NCBI GenBank assembly: GCA_963732905.1
Contig: CAVTBM010000011.1
Span: 62,001 to 126,000 of the forward strand
Reading direction: 5' to 3'
DNA length: 64,000 nt
From: DASQZK01 sp963732905
GTDB lineage: Bacteria; Bacteroidota; Bacteroidia; Bacteroidales; GCA-2748055
Shown: positions 55,308 to 63,999 of the stretch, in pieces
How the letters are laid out: every line of letters begins with the position of its first letter
Numbering within the stretch: the first letter of the stretch is position 1
Notes under the pieces: generated by a model
Told to the model about the DNA's origin: nothing
Seen by the model: only the letters and a program-made list of their open reading frames with translations
Database searches by the model: none
Position numbers and translations under genes: made by a program

Positions 55308-56921
55308 ATGGTCGGTGTGGTAAGGCTGAACGTTTCGGGGAACAGAGGCGATACCGTCACTTTGCGCTTCGCCGAAGTGCTGAATCCCGACAGTACGATA
55401 TACACGGCCAATCTTCGGACAGCGAAGGCGACTGACCGATATATCCTCAAGGGAGAAGGCACCGAAACTTACACGCCGGAATTCACCTTTCATGGATTCC
55501 GTTATGTGGAATTGAGTGGGTTGAAGGAAAATCCTGGCCCAGGTGCGGTCACCGGACTGGTCATCGGCTCCGCCATACCCCGGACAGGAAATTTCGAATG
55601 TTCCAACAAGCTGCTTAACCAAATTTACCATAATGCCCTTTGGGGACAAAAAGGCAACTACCTGAGCGTACCTACCGATTGCCCTCAGCGCGACGAACGT
55701 CTCGGCTGGATGGGTGATGCGCTGGTGTTTACCCAAACAGCGGCATATAATATGGATGTTTCCGCCTTTTTTAATAAATGGATGAATGATGTGCAGGATG
55801 CCCAGGGTGATGACGGGGCATTCTCTGACGTCTCTCCCAGGATCATTGCCACCAACAACGGGGCGCCGGCCTGGGGCGATGCGGGAATTGTCATTCCATG
55901 GGTTATGTACAATATGTACGGCAATAAAGAAATCCTTGAAGAGCATTATGATGCTTTTGTGAAATGGGTGGAATATGTCAAAGCGAACAATCCCGACCTG
56001 CTATGGAAAAATAAACGGGGCGGCGATTACGGCGACTGGTTGTATACCCGTGATGTGACGGATAAAGAGCTCCTGGCAACAGCATTTTTCGCTCACAGTG
56101 CAGACCTCCTGTCGAAAATCGCTGATGTGCTGGGGAAAAATGATGATGCCCGGAAGTATGAAAATCTTTACCAGGCAATCCGGCAGGCATTTATCAATAC
56201 CTATGTGGACGGTGAGGGTTATATACGCCAAAACACTCAAACGGCTTATGTTCTGGCCCTTCAGTTCAACCTCCTTCCCGACTCACTCAGGGTCAAAGCC
56301 GCAGAGCATCTAGCGGACAATATCAGGGCCTTCAACGACCACCATACCACTGGCTTTATTGGCATCGGTTTTCTAATGCAGGTGCTAAGTAATGCGGGCT
56401 ATCCTGACCTGGCGTACAAGCTGATGAGCAACGAAACTTTCCCGTCGCTTGGCTTTATGGTTAAAAACGGTGCCACCACCATCTGGGAGCGCTGGGACGG
56501 ATGGACAAAGGAACGGGGATTCCAGAATCCCGGGATGAACTCTTTCAACCACTATTCCCTTGGCTCACCCGTCAGATGGCTATACACCTATGTTGCCGGT
56601 ATCCAGCCTCTGGAGCCCGGATTCAGGAAGATCAGCCTCAAACCATGGCCGGTGGGTGACTTGAACTACGCAAAAGCTTCCATCGAGACCCCGTTTGGAA
56701 AAATATCGAGCAACTGGAATAAAGAAGGCCAAAAACTGAACTGGAAGATTGAGATCCCTGCCAACACCACAGCCAGGATCAGTTTCCCCGGCAGGGGGGT
56801 GACGGTTGACGGGAAAGCTGTCGAAACGAGCACAGAGAAGGGGTATTCAGTGTTTGAACTGGGGTCGGGAAAATATGTGGTAGCAGGGATGATGGACAAT
56901 GTGAAAAAACCGGAAAAGTGA
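55308..56921 (+). CDS. Alpha-L-rhamnosidase (GH78), catalytic part of the split gene
   Basis: This frame of 537 codons from an internal ATG (MVGVVRLNVSGNRGDTVTLR) carries the catalytic (alpha/alpha)6 barrel: LSVPTDCPQRDERLGWMGDA (general-acid Glu region), then GDYGDWL, TIWERWDGW and NHYSLGSPVRWLYTYVAGI. The real continuation begins upstream of this ATG in the same frame (KPGRFIYDLGQN). It removes terminal alpha-L-rhamnose from glycans. If the frame break is real, the gene is a pseudogene or makes two inactive halves; if it is an assembly error it is intact. Confidence 0.92.
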   Translation: MVGVVRLNVSGNRGDTVTLRFAEVLNPDSTIYTANLRTAKATDRYILKGEGTETYTPEFTFHGFRYVELSGLKENPGPGAVTGLVIGSAIPRTGNFECSNKLLNQIYHNALWGQKGNYLSVPTDCPQRDERLGWMGDALVFTQTAAYNMDVSAFFNKWMNDVQDAQGDDGAFSDVSPRIIATNNGAPAWGDAGIVIPWVMYNMYGNKEILEEHYDAFVKWVEYVKANNPDLLWKNKRGGDYGDWLYTRDVTDKELLATAFFAHSADLLSKIADVLGKNDDARKYENLYQAIRQAFINTYVDGEGYIRQNTQTAYVLALQFNLLPDSLRVKAAEHLADNIRAFNDHHTTGFIGIGFLMQVLSNAGYPDLAYKLMSNETFPSLGFMVKNGATTIWERWDGWTKERGFQNPGMNSFNHYSLGSPVRWLYTYVAGIQPLEPGFRKISLKPWPVGDLNYAKASIETPFGKISSNWNKEGQKLNWKIEIPANTTARISFPGRGVTVDGKAVETSTEKGYSVFELGSGKYVVAGMMDNVKKPEK

Positions 56922-57008
56922 TGGCTTAATATTGTGAATTAATACCTTCCAGAGTGGCGTTTTATGATGATCTCAGATCCCGAATCGCCCTATCTCTTTT
57001 CTCTCTCT

Positions 57009-57935
57009 TCAATCTTCCGTCCAAATTCTCACATTCAAATTCAGGTCATCAACCAGTTCGGTATACAGTTTGAGAGGAACATAGCTCTTTTTGATAAATT
57101 CGAAATCAAACGCTCCGAAAAGGGCGGGTTCAAAGAGATTTATGAATTTCGGAATAGCACAGTGAAGCCGGTTTTCAACGAACGAAAAAGTAATGGGCTT
57201 ATTTATCTTACTACTATATTGCAGCAACCTTTCCATAAAAGACGGGGTGAGAATGTACCTGGCTTCTACCTGGTCTGAACTCAGTACCGTAAACGTACCA
57301 GCGAATTCCGGGTCTTCCATCTCCACCTTTTTGTAAGGTCCGAGCAGTTCTTTCCTGATAACCTGCTTAATCGCTGAAGCTTTCCGGTGAATTACAAAAG
57401 TCCTGGAAGAGAAATTCTTATTGAAGGTCGCCACGGTAAAAATACCATTAAAGATTTTTTTGTCGCCGTAACCGAAAGCCGTTGTCTCGCAAAGCATGAT
57501 AAAGGTATCTCCTATCCTGAACCGCATAAAATCTTCGCCGCTGACACGGGAAACATGACCGGGAAAAATCATGCTCTTCTCAATGACCGACCTGGCTATC
57601 CTCTGACGAAGAATGTACTCAAAATCTTCAAACAGAAATTCCAGCAGTTCGGGTATAATATGATTTTTGAACGATCTGGTTAAATGGTCTGACATTTTCT
57701 GAAAGATGTTGTAGCTGTTTCCAAGGCTCCATAGAATGACCAGAATCAGGAAAGCAATCAAAATGCCTGAATGCAGGACGATCGCCACAATCATTATGAC
57801 AAGGGAGGCCAGGATCCGGATTCCGTATCTCCTCAACCTTCCCGTTTCTTTTACCCTGAATTCTTCCAGGGGCTTCAACATGCCTTTTAAGCGAGAATCG
57901 AAAAATATCAGCAGTTCATCTTCTGATTTTACCAT
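57009..57935 (-). CDS. DUF3137 family membrane protein
   Basis: A 308-residue protein with two adjacent membrane helices near residues 38-78 (IRILASLVIMIVAIVLHSGILIAF...) and a large soluble domain containing GDTFIMLCETTAFGYGDKKIFNGIF and SSRTFVIHRKA. DUF3137 genes are usually next to LemA genes, as here: the LemA gene ends 3 bases before this start. Function of the pair is unknown. It converges on the rhamnosidase gene. Confidence 0.88.
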   Translation of the reverse strand: MVKSEDELLIFFDSRLKGMLKPLEEFRVKETGRLRRYGIRILASLVIMIVAIVLHSGILIAFLILVILWSLGNSYNIFQKMSDHLTRSFKNHIIPELLEFLFEDFEYILRQRIARSVIEKSMIFPGHVSRVSGEDFMRFRIGDTFIMLCETTAFGYGDKKIFNGIFTVATFNKNFSSRTFVIHRKASAIKQVIRKELLGPYKKVEMEDPEFAGTFTVLSSDQVEARYILTPSFMERLLQYSSKINKPITFSFVENRLHCAIPKFINLFEPALFGAFDFEFIKKSYVPLKLYTELVDDLNLNVRIWTED

Positions 57936-57938
57936 CGT

Positions 57939-58496
57939 CTATTCAAAAAGGGCTTTGGCGCTGACATTTTCCCGTTCTTCCTGTCCGATCTCAAAAACAT
58001 TCTTCGGTTTGAAAGAAAAAATATCGGCAATGATGCTTGCAGGAAAAGTTTGAATGGCATTGTTGTAGTCGGTAACGGCAGCATTATAGTACCTCCTGGA
58101 GGCGGTAATCTGCTCTTCGGCTTCATTCCATGCGGCCTGCAGCTTTAGAAAGTTACTGCTCGCTTTCAGATCAGGATAGTTTTCCACAGCGACCATAATA
58201 CCGTTTATCTTACTATTCAAATCATTATGAAGCCGGACTTTTTCACTGTCCGTCATCTGATCTGAGTATTTTGACCGTAATTCCGTTACATGAGAAAGGA
58301 CGGTAGCTTCGTGGGTCATATACCTTTTAACCGTTTCGACAAGGTTCGGTATCAGGTCGTACCGTTTTTTAATCGTGGCATCAACGGATCCGAAGGCATT
58401 CATAACTTCATTTTTTTGCCTGATGATCGAATTGTATAATAACACAGGGTAAAAAATTACCAGGATCACAATGCCGGCAATGATATACAGAGACAT
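57939..58496 (-). CDS. LemA family protein
   Basis: From the ATG at 58496 (MSLYIIAGIVILVIFYPVLLYN) the 185-residue protein has one N-terminal membrane helix and a long helical domain with the LemA core NSIIRQKNEVMNAFGSVDAT, KKRYDLIPNLVETVKRYM and PDLKASSNFLKLQAAWNEAEEQI. A longer frame from 58547 adds 17 residues before the helix. It heads a two-gene operon with DUF3137. LemA proteins are cell-envelope proteins of uncertain role. Confidence 0.93.
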   Translation of the reverse strand: MSLYIIAGIVILVIFYPVLLYNSIIRQKNEVMNAFGSVDATIKKRYDLIPNLVETVKRYMTHEATVLSHVTELRSKYSDQMTDSEKVRLHNDLNSKINGIMVAVENYPDLKASSNFLKLQAAWNEAEEQITASRRYYNAAVTDYNNAIQTFPASIIADIFSFKPKNVFEIGQEERENVSAKALFE

Positions 58497-58829
58497 AGTA
58501 TTTAAATTTAGTACATATTCGTGGCCTGAGAGCTGAAAAGGATTCACCTTACTTCCGCAGTGTATTCCCTGTTCACAAACGGATGAACTTTGAGAAACAT
58601 TTTTCCTCCCTTAATACCGGGTAAATGGCAGGAAAATATTTCCGGCACGATTACGGAAAATTTATCTGGAATAATTCACCCCATGGATGGTTCTCCTGAT
58701 CCGTCTTAAAGCGAATATATAAAAACAGGAGGAGACAGCCAAGAAGAATCGCAGGGATTTATTCAGATTCCGAACCGGCATTTACGGGTTAATTTCACCG
58801 TTGCCTGTCTGTCTGTTCGTTCCTCTCTC
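58497..58829. other. Intergenic region upstream of lemA
   Basis: Between the LemA gene and the co-directional SDR gene. No frame, repeat or terminator is recognised. Confidence 0.35.
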
Positions 58830-59558
58830 CTATCCTGCTCCGTTCATCCTTAAAAATATCTTCCGGAGGTCTTCCGGTCCGGCTTCAGGCATACCAGAGG
58901 TAAATCCATACGTAATCTCAGATTTTCCTTCTTTCAATTGCTGAAAAACTGCGTTTGTAAATTCCTCTACCGGGGTGGCATAGGAATGTTCACCTGCACC
59001 GCCAAGATCAGTATTCACGGCAGGGGGTATAATCTCGATGACTTCGATATGATCCGGTTTCACTATCTGTCTTAATGAGAGGGTAAAGGAATGGAAAAAT
59101 GCCTTGGTGGCAGAATACACCGCTGCCCTGGTCATTGGGACAAACCCCAGTCCTGACGTAACATTGATGATGGCATTCAACGATTTAAGCTGGAGAAAAA
59201 GAGAAACCAGGTGAACCTGCGCTTCAATATTGATTGTGATCTCTTCATTTGCCCTGGGGAAAAAGTCATCGTCACGAATGCTCATACGCTGCTGAATGCC
59301 GGCATTGTTGACCAGCACGTTCAGGTCCGAATGTTCCTCAGAGATCCATCTGAAAAGATCTTCACGTTCCCTTGCCAATGAAAGGTCACACCTGCGTGTA
59401 ATAACGGATGGGCATTTATCCTTAACGTTTCTCAGAACCGCTTCCCGCCTACCACAAATAATGACAGTATTCTTTTCACTGATAAACCGTTCGGTCAGTC
59501 CAAGACCAATGCCGGATCCTCCGCCGGTAATTAGTATTTTATTTCCTGTGATTTTCAT
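58830..59558 (-). CDS. Short-chain dehydrogenase/reductase (DltE-like)
   Basis: A 242-residue classical SDR with cofactor motif ILITGGGSGIGLGL, NNAGIQQ, catalytic Ser in NVTSGLGFVP and YSATK (Tyr-x-x-x-Lys). IEVIEIIPPAVNTDLGG is typical of the DltE-like group. It should oxidise or reduce an unknown alcohol or carbonyl with NAD(P). Single gene preceded by a gene-free region. Confidence 0.93.
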   Translation of the reverse strand: MKITGNKILITGGGSGIGLGLTERFISEKNTVIICGRREAVLRNVKDKCPSVITRRCDLSLAREREDLFRWISEEHSDLNVLVNNAGIQQRMSIRDDDFFPRANEEITINIEAQVHLVSLFLQLKSLNAIINVTSGLGFVPMTRAAVYSATKAFFHSFTLSLRQIVKPDHIEVIEIIPPAVNTDLGGAGEHSYATPVEEFTNAVFQQLKEGKSEITYGFTSGMPEAGPEDLRKIFLRMNGAG

Positions 59559-59765
59559 TTCGGTACTCTTTTTATTGTATGATTGCTTGTTACGAAGCTA
59601 ATACAAAACAGTCCTGCAATGGGCAAAAGTATATTTTTATCCGGATTTTTGCCCGGGACCCGAAGAAAAACCATTGTGACAGACTTACACATGGTGCAAG
59701 ACAGAAAAGTCCTGAGCCTGCAGTCATGATCAGGTCAGGGGATCAGGATGCCTTCGCTGCAATTA

Positions 59766-60020
59766 TTAGTACAAAATGAATGTTTTTGTCTGACTGAAAT
59801 CTCCCGACTACGGTGAATAGAAAAAGATACCTCCGTGCAACATTCTTCTGTCAAATGTGACCGAATACATTCCGGCAGTCTCTTCGTCATCCATCAATGT
59901 TTTGGTTTCCCGTCATGTCGGATCGTAAATTTTCAGGCTGACCTTCCTCTGACAGTCTAAAGTATACCGTATGGTGGTTATTGAACTGAAAGGATTCGGG
60001 AAATTCTGTCCGGGGGTACA
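59766..60020 (-). pseudogene. Relic of a type IX secretion type A C-terminal sorting domain
   Basis: On the minus strand the DNA reads GQNFPNPFSSITTIRYTL, VSLKIYD, then a stop, KTLMDDEETAGMYSVTFD, GGIFFY, a second stop and SGDFSQTKTFILY followed by TAA at 59766-59768. FPNPF, KIYD, AGMYSV and the G-I-F-F-Y end are the signature of the Por/type A sorting tail. Two internal stop codons and the missing upstream body show it is the 3' relic of a once-secreted protein. It lies beside dispersed repeat copy 3. Confidence 0.8.
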
Positions 60021-60234
60021 AATCCGTTCAATGATCCGGGGATATTTGTGCGCTTTGCGGGGCACAGGTAAAAACACTGTTTGTGTACCTGACTAACGAC
60101 AGGATCTAAGAATAATGGTTAACCAACAGCAGCCTTGAGTGGGAATACGACGAGGTGAGTTACCTGATGTCCGGTGTCAGAGCCAGTGAAACGATAATAT
60201 CAGCGAAAATGCAATATCTCCGGTGGGGATTAGG

Positions 60235-60477
60235 CGACCGGGCACAGTAAGGGGCTTCGTTATTCTTAAGAAGTCTTTTCTTGAAAGGGGCCCCACCCCC
60301 ACCGACCGACCGTCCGGCCTTCATAGCTTTCACGCCCCAAATCTCAGCGTCCCATTTTCACCTTTTTGACGAAAAGTTATCAACTACTAAAAAGGTTGAG
60401 GGCCTTTTTTACGAATGACAGGTTTCTGTGTAAAATAATCCTCCGACTGCAAAAATATTTCAGTGAAATAACAGGTT
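60235..60477. repeat. Dispersed repeat, copy 3 (about 240 bp)
   Basis: Begins CCGGGCACAGTAAGGGGCTT and ends AATATTTCAGTGAAATAACAGGT (in part). Left and right blocks match copies 1 and 2; the inner part differs (AAAGGTTGAGGGCCTTTTTT hairpin-like segment in place of the ATGATGA stretch). Confidence 0.8.
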
Positions 60478-60739
60478 CGGGAATTTTCGTCCGACTTTCA
60501 GTTTCTCACAAATGTTTACAGCCGAAAGCAAAAGAATAATAATCATGACAACAGAAACATCAGGAAATCCGGAGGGCAACATGATCCCTAATGCTGCGGA
60601 GTGGGAGGTTTGGACGACCCCGGTTGCAGGAGGATGGTCGGGTATGGTTAGTAAGCCTGGAAAAATATAGTGATCATTCTGAGAAAATTGCGGATCCTGC
60701 CAGAAGGATCTATATCAGGACCCCGACCGGTAATATATT

Positions 60740-61870
60740 TCAGGTTGCCGCCTGTTTAAGATCCCCTATCAGATCATCTGCATCTTCAATCCCGACTGAC
60801 AGCCGTAACAGGTTATCCCGAATACCATCCTGTTCACGCTGTTCCCTGGTCAGGTGACGGTGGGAAGTATGCGAGGGTGAACATATTGTCGATTCAACCC
60901 CGCCCAGACTCATGGCTGGTTTTATGATTTGCAACCGTTTCTGAAATTTGTAAATATCGGTGCTTTTCAGTTCAAACGAGACCATACCACCGTATCCTGA
61001 CATTTGCTTCCTCGCTATTCCGTGTCCGGCATGATCGCTCAAACCGGGATAATATACCTTTTCAATACCGGGTTGATCATGCAGAAACTCAGCAATCATC
61101 TGCGCATTTTTATTTTGCCTGGTGACCCTTACTTCCAGGGTTTTCAGGCTCCTCTCCAAAAGATAGCACATCAGTGCATTCAAGCTTCCTCCCAGGTTCA
61201 ACGAGGTATTCATGATCTTTGCTATCAATGCTTTCGAAGACAGTACAGCACCCGCAGAGATATCACTGTGTCCTCCAAGATACTTGGTGGCACTGTGAAT
61301 GACTATGTCAATTCCTGAATCGATAGGATTCTGGTTAATGGGGGAAGCAAACGTGTTGTCAATTACCGTTAAGACATTACGGGATCTGCACAGTGAGGCA
61401 ATCTCTGCCAGATCAACCACCGAGAGCAAAGGATTCGACGGGCTCTCCATGAATAAAAGTCTTGTATTTTCAAGAAATGCATCACGGATGGAGTTAGTTT
61501 CATGATTTGTAAGCATCGTGTAGGTAATGCCGAAGCGTTTAAAATCTTCCCTGATAAAATGAAGGGTTCCTCCGTATAATCCTTTCTGAAATATTACATG
61601 GTCTCCCTTATTCAAAAGACTGAGCAGGGTCGTACTGATGGCTGCCATTCCCGAACTATATATCAGACCGGCTTCTGCATGCTCAAGCCCGGCCAGTTTA
61701 TCGATCAGTACCTTCTGGTTTGGAATATTGAAATATCTCGGGTATATCCTTTCCTCCGAATCCAGGTAGCTGTAAGAGGTGGAGGTAAATACCGGGGTGT
61801 TTATCCCGCCGTATTCATCAGATCTTTGACCCTCATGAACACATAGTGTGGATTTCGATGACGATTCCAT
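60740..61870 (-). CDS. Trans-sulfuration PLP enzyme (cystathionine gamma-synthase/lyase family)
   Basis: The 376-residue enzyme belongs to the Cys/Met metabolism PLP family: TPVFTSTSYSYLDSEER, YSSGMAAIST, IFQKGLYGGT, ESPSNPLLSVVDL, VIDNTFASPINQNPIDSGID and the PLP-Lys196 in IHSATKYLGGHSD, with SLGGVESTICSPSHTSHRHLT near the end. It acts on cystathionine, homocysteine or a related thiol substrate; which of metB, metC or mgl cannot be decided. Length is normal. Transcribed alone. Confidence 0.93.
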   Translation of the reverse strand: MESSSKSTLCVHEGQRSDEYGGINTPVFTSTSYSYLDSEERIYPRYFNIPNQKVLIDKLAGLEHAEAGLIYSSGMAAISTTLLSLLNKGDHVIFQKGLYGGTLHFIREDFKRFGITYTMLTNHETNSIRDAFLENTRLLFMESPSNPLLSVVDLAEIASLCRSRNVLTVIDNTFASPINQNPIDSGIDIVIHSATKYLGGHSDISAGAVLSSKALIAKIMNTSLNLGGSLNALMCYLLERSLKTLEVRVTRQNKNAQMIAEFLHDQPGIEKVYYPGLSDHAGHGIARKQMSGYGGMVSFELKSTDIYKFQKRLQIIKPAMSLGGVESTICSPSHTSHRHLTREQREQDGIRDNLLRLSVGIEDADDLIGDLKQAAT

Positions 61871-62853
61871 GATTTTAATTTTGTACCGGTTTATCGCTTT
61901 ATGGAGATCTCATGGAAAAATGGATAGCCCTGTTTTGCACATCCTAACTTCAGCCATTTTGCCGGTTGGTTTATCAATATGAATCTTCTCATTACTTTTA
62001 ACTGACATGTAATGCCTTATCATGCATAACCCACTGAAAGGGTATAACCGGTCAGTACAAATATCTTTTGCACAATTTAAGGAAATTAACAGGAAAATGG
62101 TGTAGGTATAAAGTAAATGTAATCTGTTGGAAATGGAAATTCCCCAGATAAGAAATAAATTCATTCTGGTAGAACGAAAGTTTGAATATTTGCTATATTC
62201 TTCCGTAAATATCTTGATTGTGGTAGTATAACACTGGTTTCTGTTAAACCGAATGTTGTTGCGCACCCTACGGGGCGCCGTGTTTGATATCGCATATCGT
62301 TCTATCGCTCGCGGCCTCCTATGGGAGGCTTGATTCATCGCGATTACATAATTTTGTGAGCAAAATGTTGATCGATGGCACGAAATGGCTATTTATCCAT
62401 CAGTGGATTGTCCAAAAAGGGCCCATCGGGGTTAGAGAGCGATAGAAAATTTGACAGGGAAGGTTCCCCGGCACCCCTTAGGGTGTGCAACCAATTTTGA
62501 AAATAGAATAAAGGAAATCTATATGAAATTCCATAATCTTTTAAAAGAGGGGCCGTACAATTAAAATTTAATTTTGGACTTCAGATTATCAGGCAATTTC
62601 CAGGGGAAAATTATCGATTTTCTATTTTACCGGACACCAATGATTAGTAAAGCCTGGAACAGTATATAAATACTCATCCTTCCGGTCGACCTGAAAGGAC
62701 AGACAAAGGGATAGGCCAGGTTTCGTTTCAATCATGATCCGTATAAATTTTTACCACAGATTATGCTTATTCTAAATGACTAACCTGGAAACCAGGTTAC
62801 TGAAGAATCTCAATAATTTGCGGCTAAAAATGAGCGCTTTCTCTTATGCTGCT
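61871..62853. other. 983-base gap with a nested palindromic element
   Basis: The nested inverted repeat at 62258-62492 is annotated separately. A 142-codon minus-strand frame (61910-62338) runs into the palindrome and has no domain. The rest is AT-rich with no recognised content. Confidence 0.4.
62258..62492. repeat. Nested imperfect palindromic element (about 235 bp)
   Basis: Outer arms (GTTGCGCACCCTACGGGGC.. at 62258 and its near-complement ..GCACCCCTTAGGGTGTGCAAC at 62470-62491) differ at about three positions in 23. Inner arms TTCTATCGCTC (62300-62310) and GAGCGATAGAA (62437-62447) are perfect. Between them lies a further hairpin GCCTCC-TATG-GGAGGC and a TCGCGA palindrome. It resembles a small non-autonomous mobile or structured-RNA element; no transposase is present. 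Confidence 0.7.
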
Positions 62854-63774
62854 TTAGTTTGTTTTCCTGGTGCCGGATAACATCGGCAAATCCACCAACC
62901 GGATGCCCAAACTGATCTCATGACCTCCATAAATGCTCATGGCCAATCCAGAGCACATATTATAGGAATAGTTAAGCTTAACTCCGTCAATGATCTCCGC
63001 GCCCAGACCCAGTCCCCATACACCACCAGTCCTGAACGAAAGAGTACCCCAGCATTTTTCCTTATACTTTACCTGTGGGCTGAATTCCAGACTTACAGGT
63101 GAGTTCTGACCTCCCATGAAAATGACAACCGGCTTTACCGAAAATAACTCATTGACATCCAACGAATATGAAGCATGGATCAGATAGTTTTTAAGAGGTT
63201 TATAGACCAGGAGTGTGTTGTCATATTTTGCCGATCCAAACATGATATTTGAAAAAACTAAACCTGCTTCAAAGGGGCCATGAATGTATAACGTGCTCAG
63301 ATCGGAGGCAAATTTAAGTTTGGATTTTTCCAGGTCGTTGGTCAGAACCTGATCATTAACATAGTTCGGATCATTAAAATATTTCCCGACATCGATGGAA
63401 TTTCTGTAAACGCCTGCCGAAATCGCAAATGTAAGGAAGTGCGACTCAAAAACTTCCACCTGATAGGAATAGCTTCCTAAAATCAGAGTATGCTTGAAAA
63501 TGTCACTCTTATCGTAAATAATACGACCGCCGATCCCCATTGTTTCCGTTGCCTTCATGCTGTAACTAAGCTGCAGGGTTGTAGGCCGGCCCTCGACACC
63601 GGTCCAGTCGGTCCGGTAGTCGGAGAAAAGATAATTGGCATTTTCATGACCGGCATATGCCGGCGAGAGGCTGAAAGGATTGATATTGTATCCCTCCAGG
63701 AAAGGAAACTGCTGAGCAAAGATGTTGGACGATACTGCAAGTACGGCCAGTATAATTGTTAGTTTTTTTTTCAT
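62854..63774 (-). CDS. PorP/SprF-family type IX secretion outer-membrane protein
   Basis: From the ATG at 63774 (MKKKLTIILAVLAVSSNIFAQQ) the 306-residue protein has a signal peptide and the PorP/SprF pattern: PFLEGYNINPFSLSPAYAGHE, NYLFSDYRTDWTGVEGRPTT and repeated barrel strands to the end. SprF is needed to deliver SprB-type adhesins to the surface and usually follows the adhesin gene. Here the gene upstream (27 bases) ends in a type B sorting tail, so the pair is the classic arrangement. Confidence 0.94.
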   Translation of the reverse strand: MKKKLTIILAVLAVSSNIFAQQFPFLEGYNINPFSLSPAYAGHENANYLFSDYRTDWTGVEGRPTTLQLSYSMKATETMGIGGRIIYDKSDIFKHTLILGSYSYQVEVFESHFLTFAISAGVYRNSIDVGKYFNDPNYVNDQVLTNDLEKSKLKFASDLSTLYIHGPFEAGLVFSNIMFGSAKYDNTLLVYKPLKNYLIHASYSLDVNELFSVKPVVIFMGGQNSPVSLEFSPQVKYKEKCWGTLSFRTGGVWGLGLGAEIIDGVKLNYSYNMCSGLAMSIYGGHEISLGIRLVDLPMLSGTRKTN

Positions 63775-63801
63775 TTTACTGAATTTTATCGATATACTCA
63801 T

Positions 63802-63999
63802 TTACCTTAAAATATTTACTGTTCCTGTGATAATCCCTCTTTTTGCCGAATCGATAACATAGTAATAAGAGGCTGAAGGAAGTTCCCTGCCTTCCCAGGT
63901 GCCATCCCAATCGTTCTCATAACTGGTGGATGAATAGACCATCTTCCCGAATCTGTTATATATTTTTACCTTCACTCTTCCGTAATTTTCAATGTCAGG
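63802..63999 (-). CDS. 3' end of a large surface protein with a type B (gliding-motility) sorting domain
   Basis: Only the last 65 codons lie in the window; the frame is open to the right edge. The sequence VKIYNRFGKMVYSSTSYENDW, then DGTWEGRELPSASYYYVI and GTVNILR is the type B C-terminal sorting domain of SprB/gliding-motility adhesins. It is exported by the type IX system and attached to the surface, then followed 27 bases later by its PorP/SprF-like partner. The body of the protein lies beyond 64000. Confidence 0.92.
   Translation of the reverse strand, partial: PDIENYGRVKVKIYNRFGKMVYSSTSYENDWDGTWEGRELPSASYYYVIDSAKRGIITGTVNILR

Larger units (their letters stand above)
59559..60739. other. 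1.2-kb region of relics and repeat copy 3
   Basis: Contains a decayed type IX sorting domain (59766-60020, minus strand) and dispersed repeat copy 3 (60235-60477). A short open stretch around 60115-60250 on the + strand (SLEWEYDEVSYLMSGVRA) may be another relic. No intact gene is supported. Confidence 0.5.

Noticed and set aside
60591..60857. 88-codon + strand frame opposite the end of the trans-sulfuration gene
   Set aside because: Mostly antisense to a well-supported gene; the remainder is in a relic region with no domain.
61910..62338. 142-codon minus-strand frame upstream of the palindrome
   Set aside because: It runs through the palindromic arm and reads as basic, repeat-derived sequence without a domain.
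62258..62492. Group II intron or complete insertion sequence
   Set aside because: No reverse transcriptase or transposase frame, and the element is only about 235 bp.
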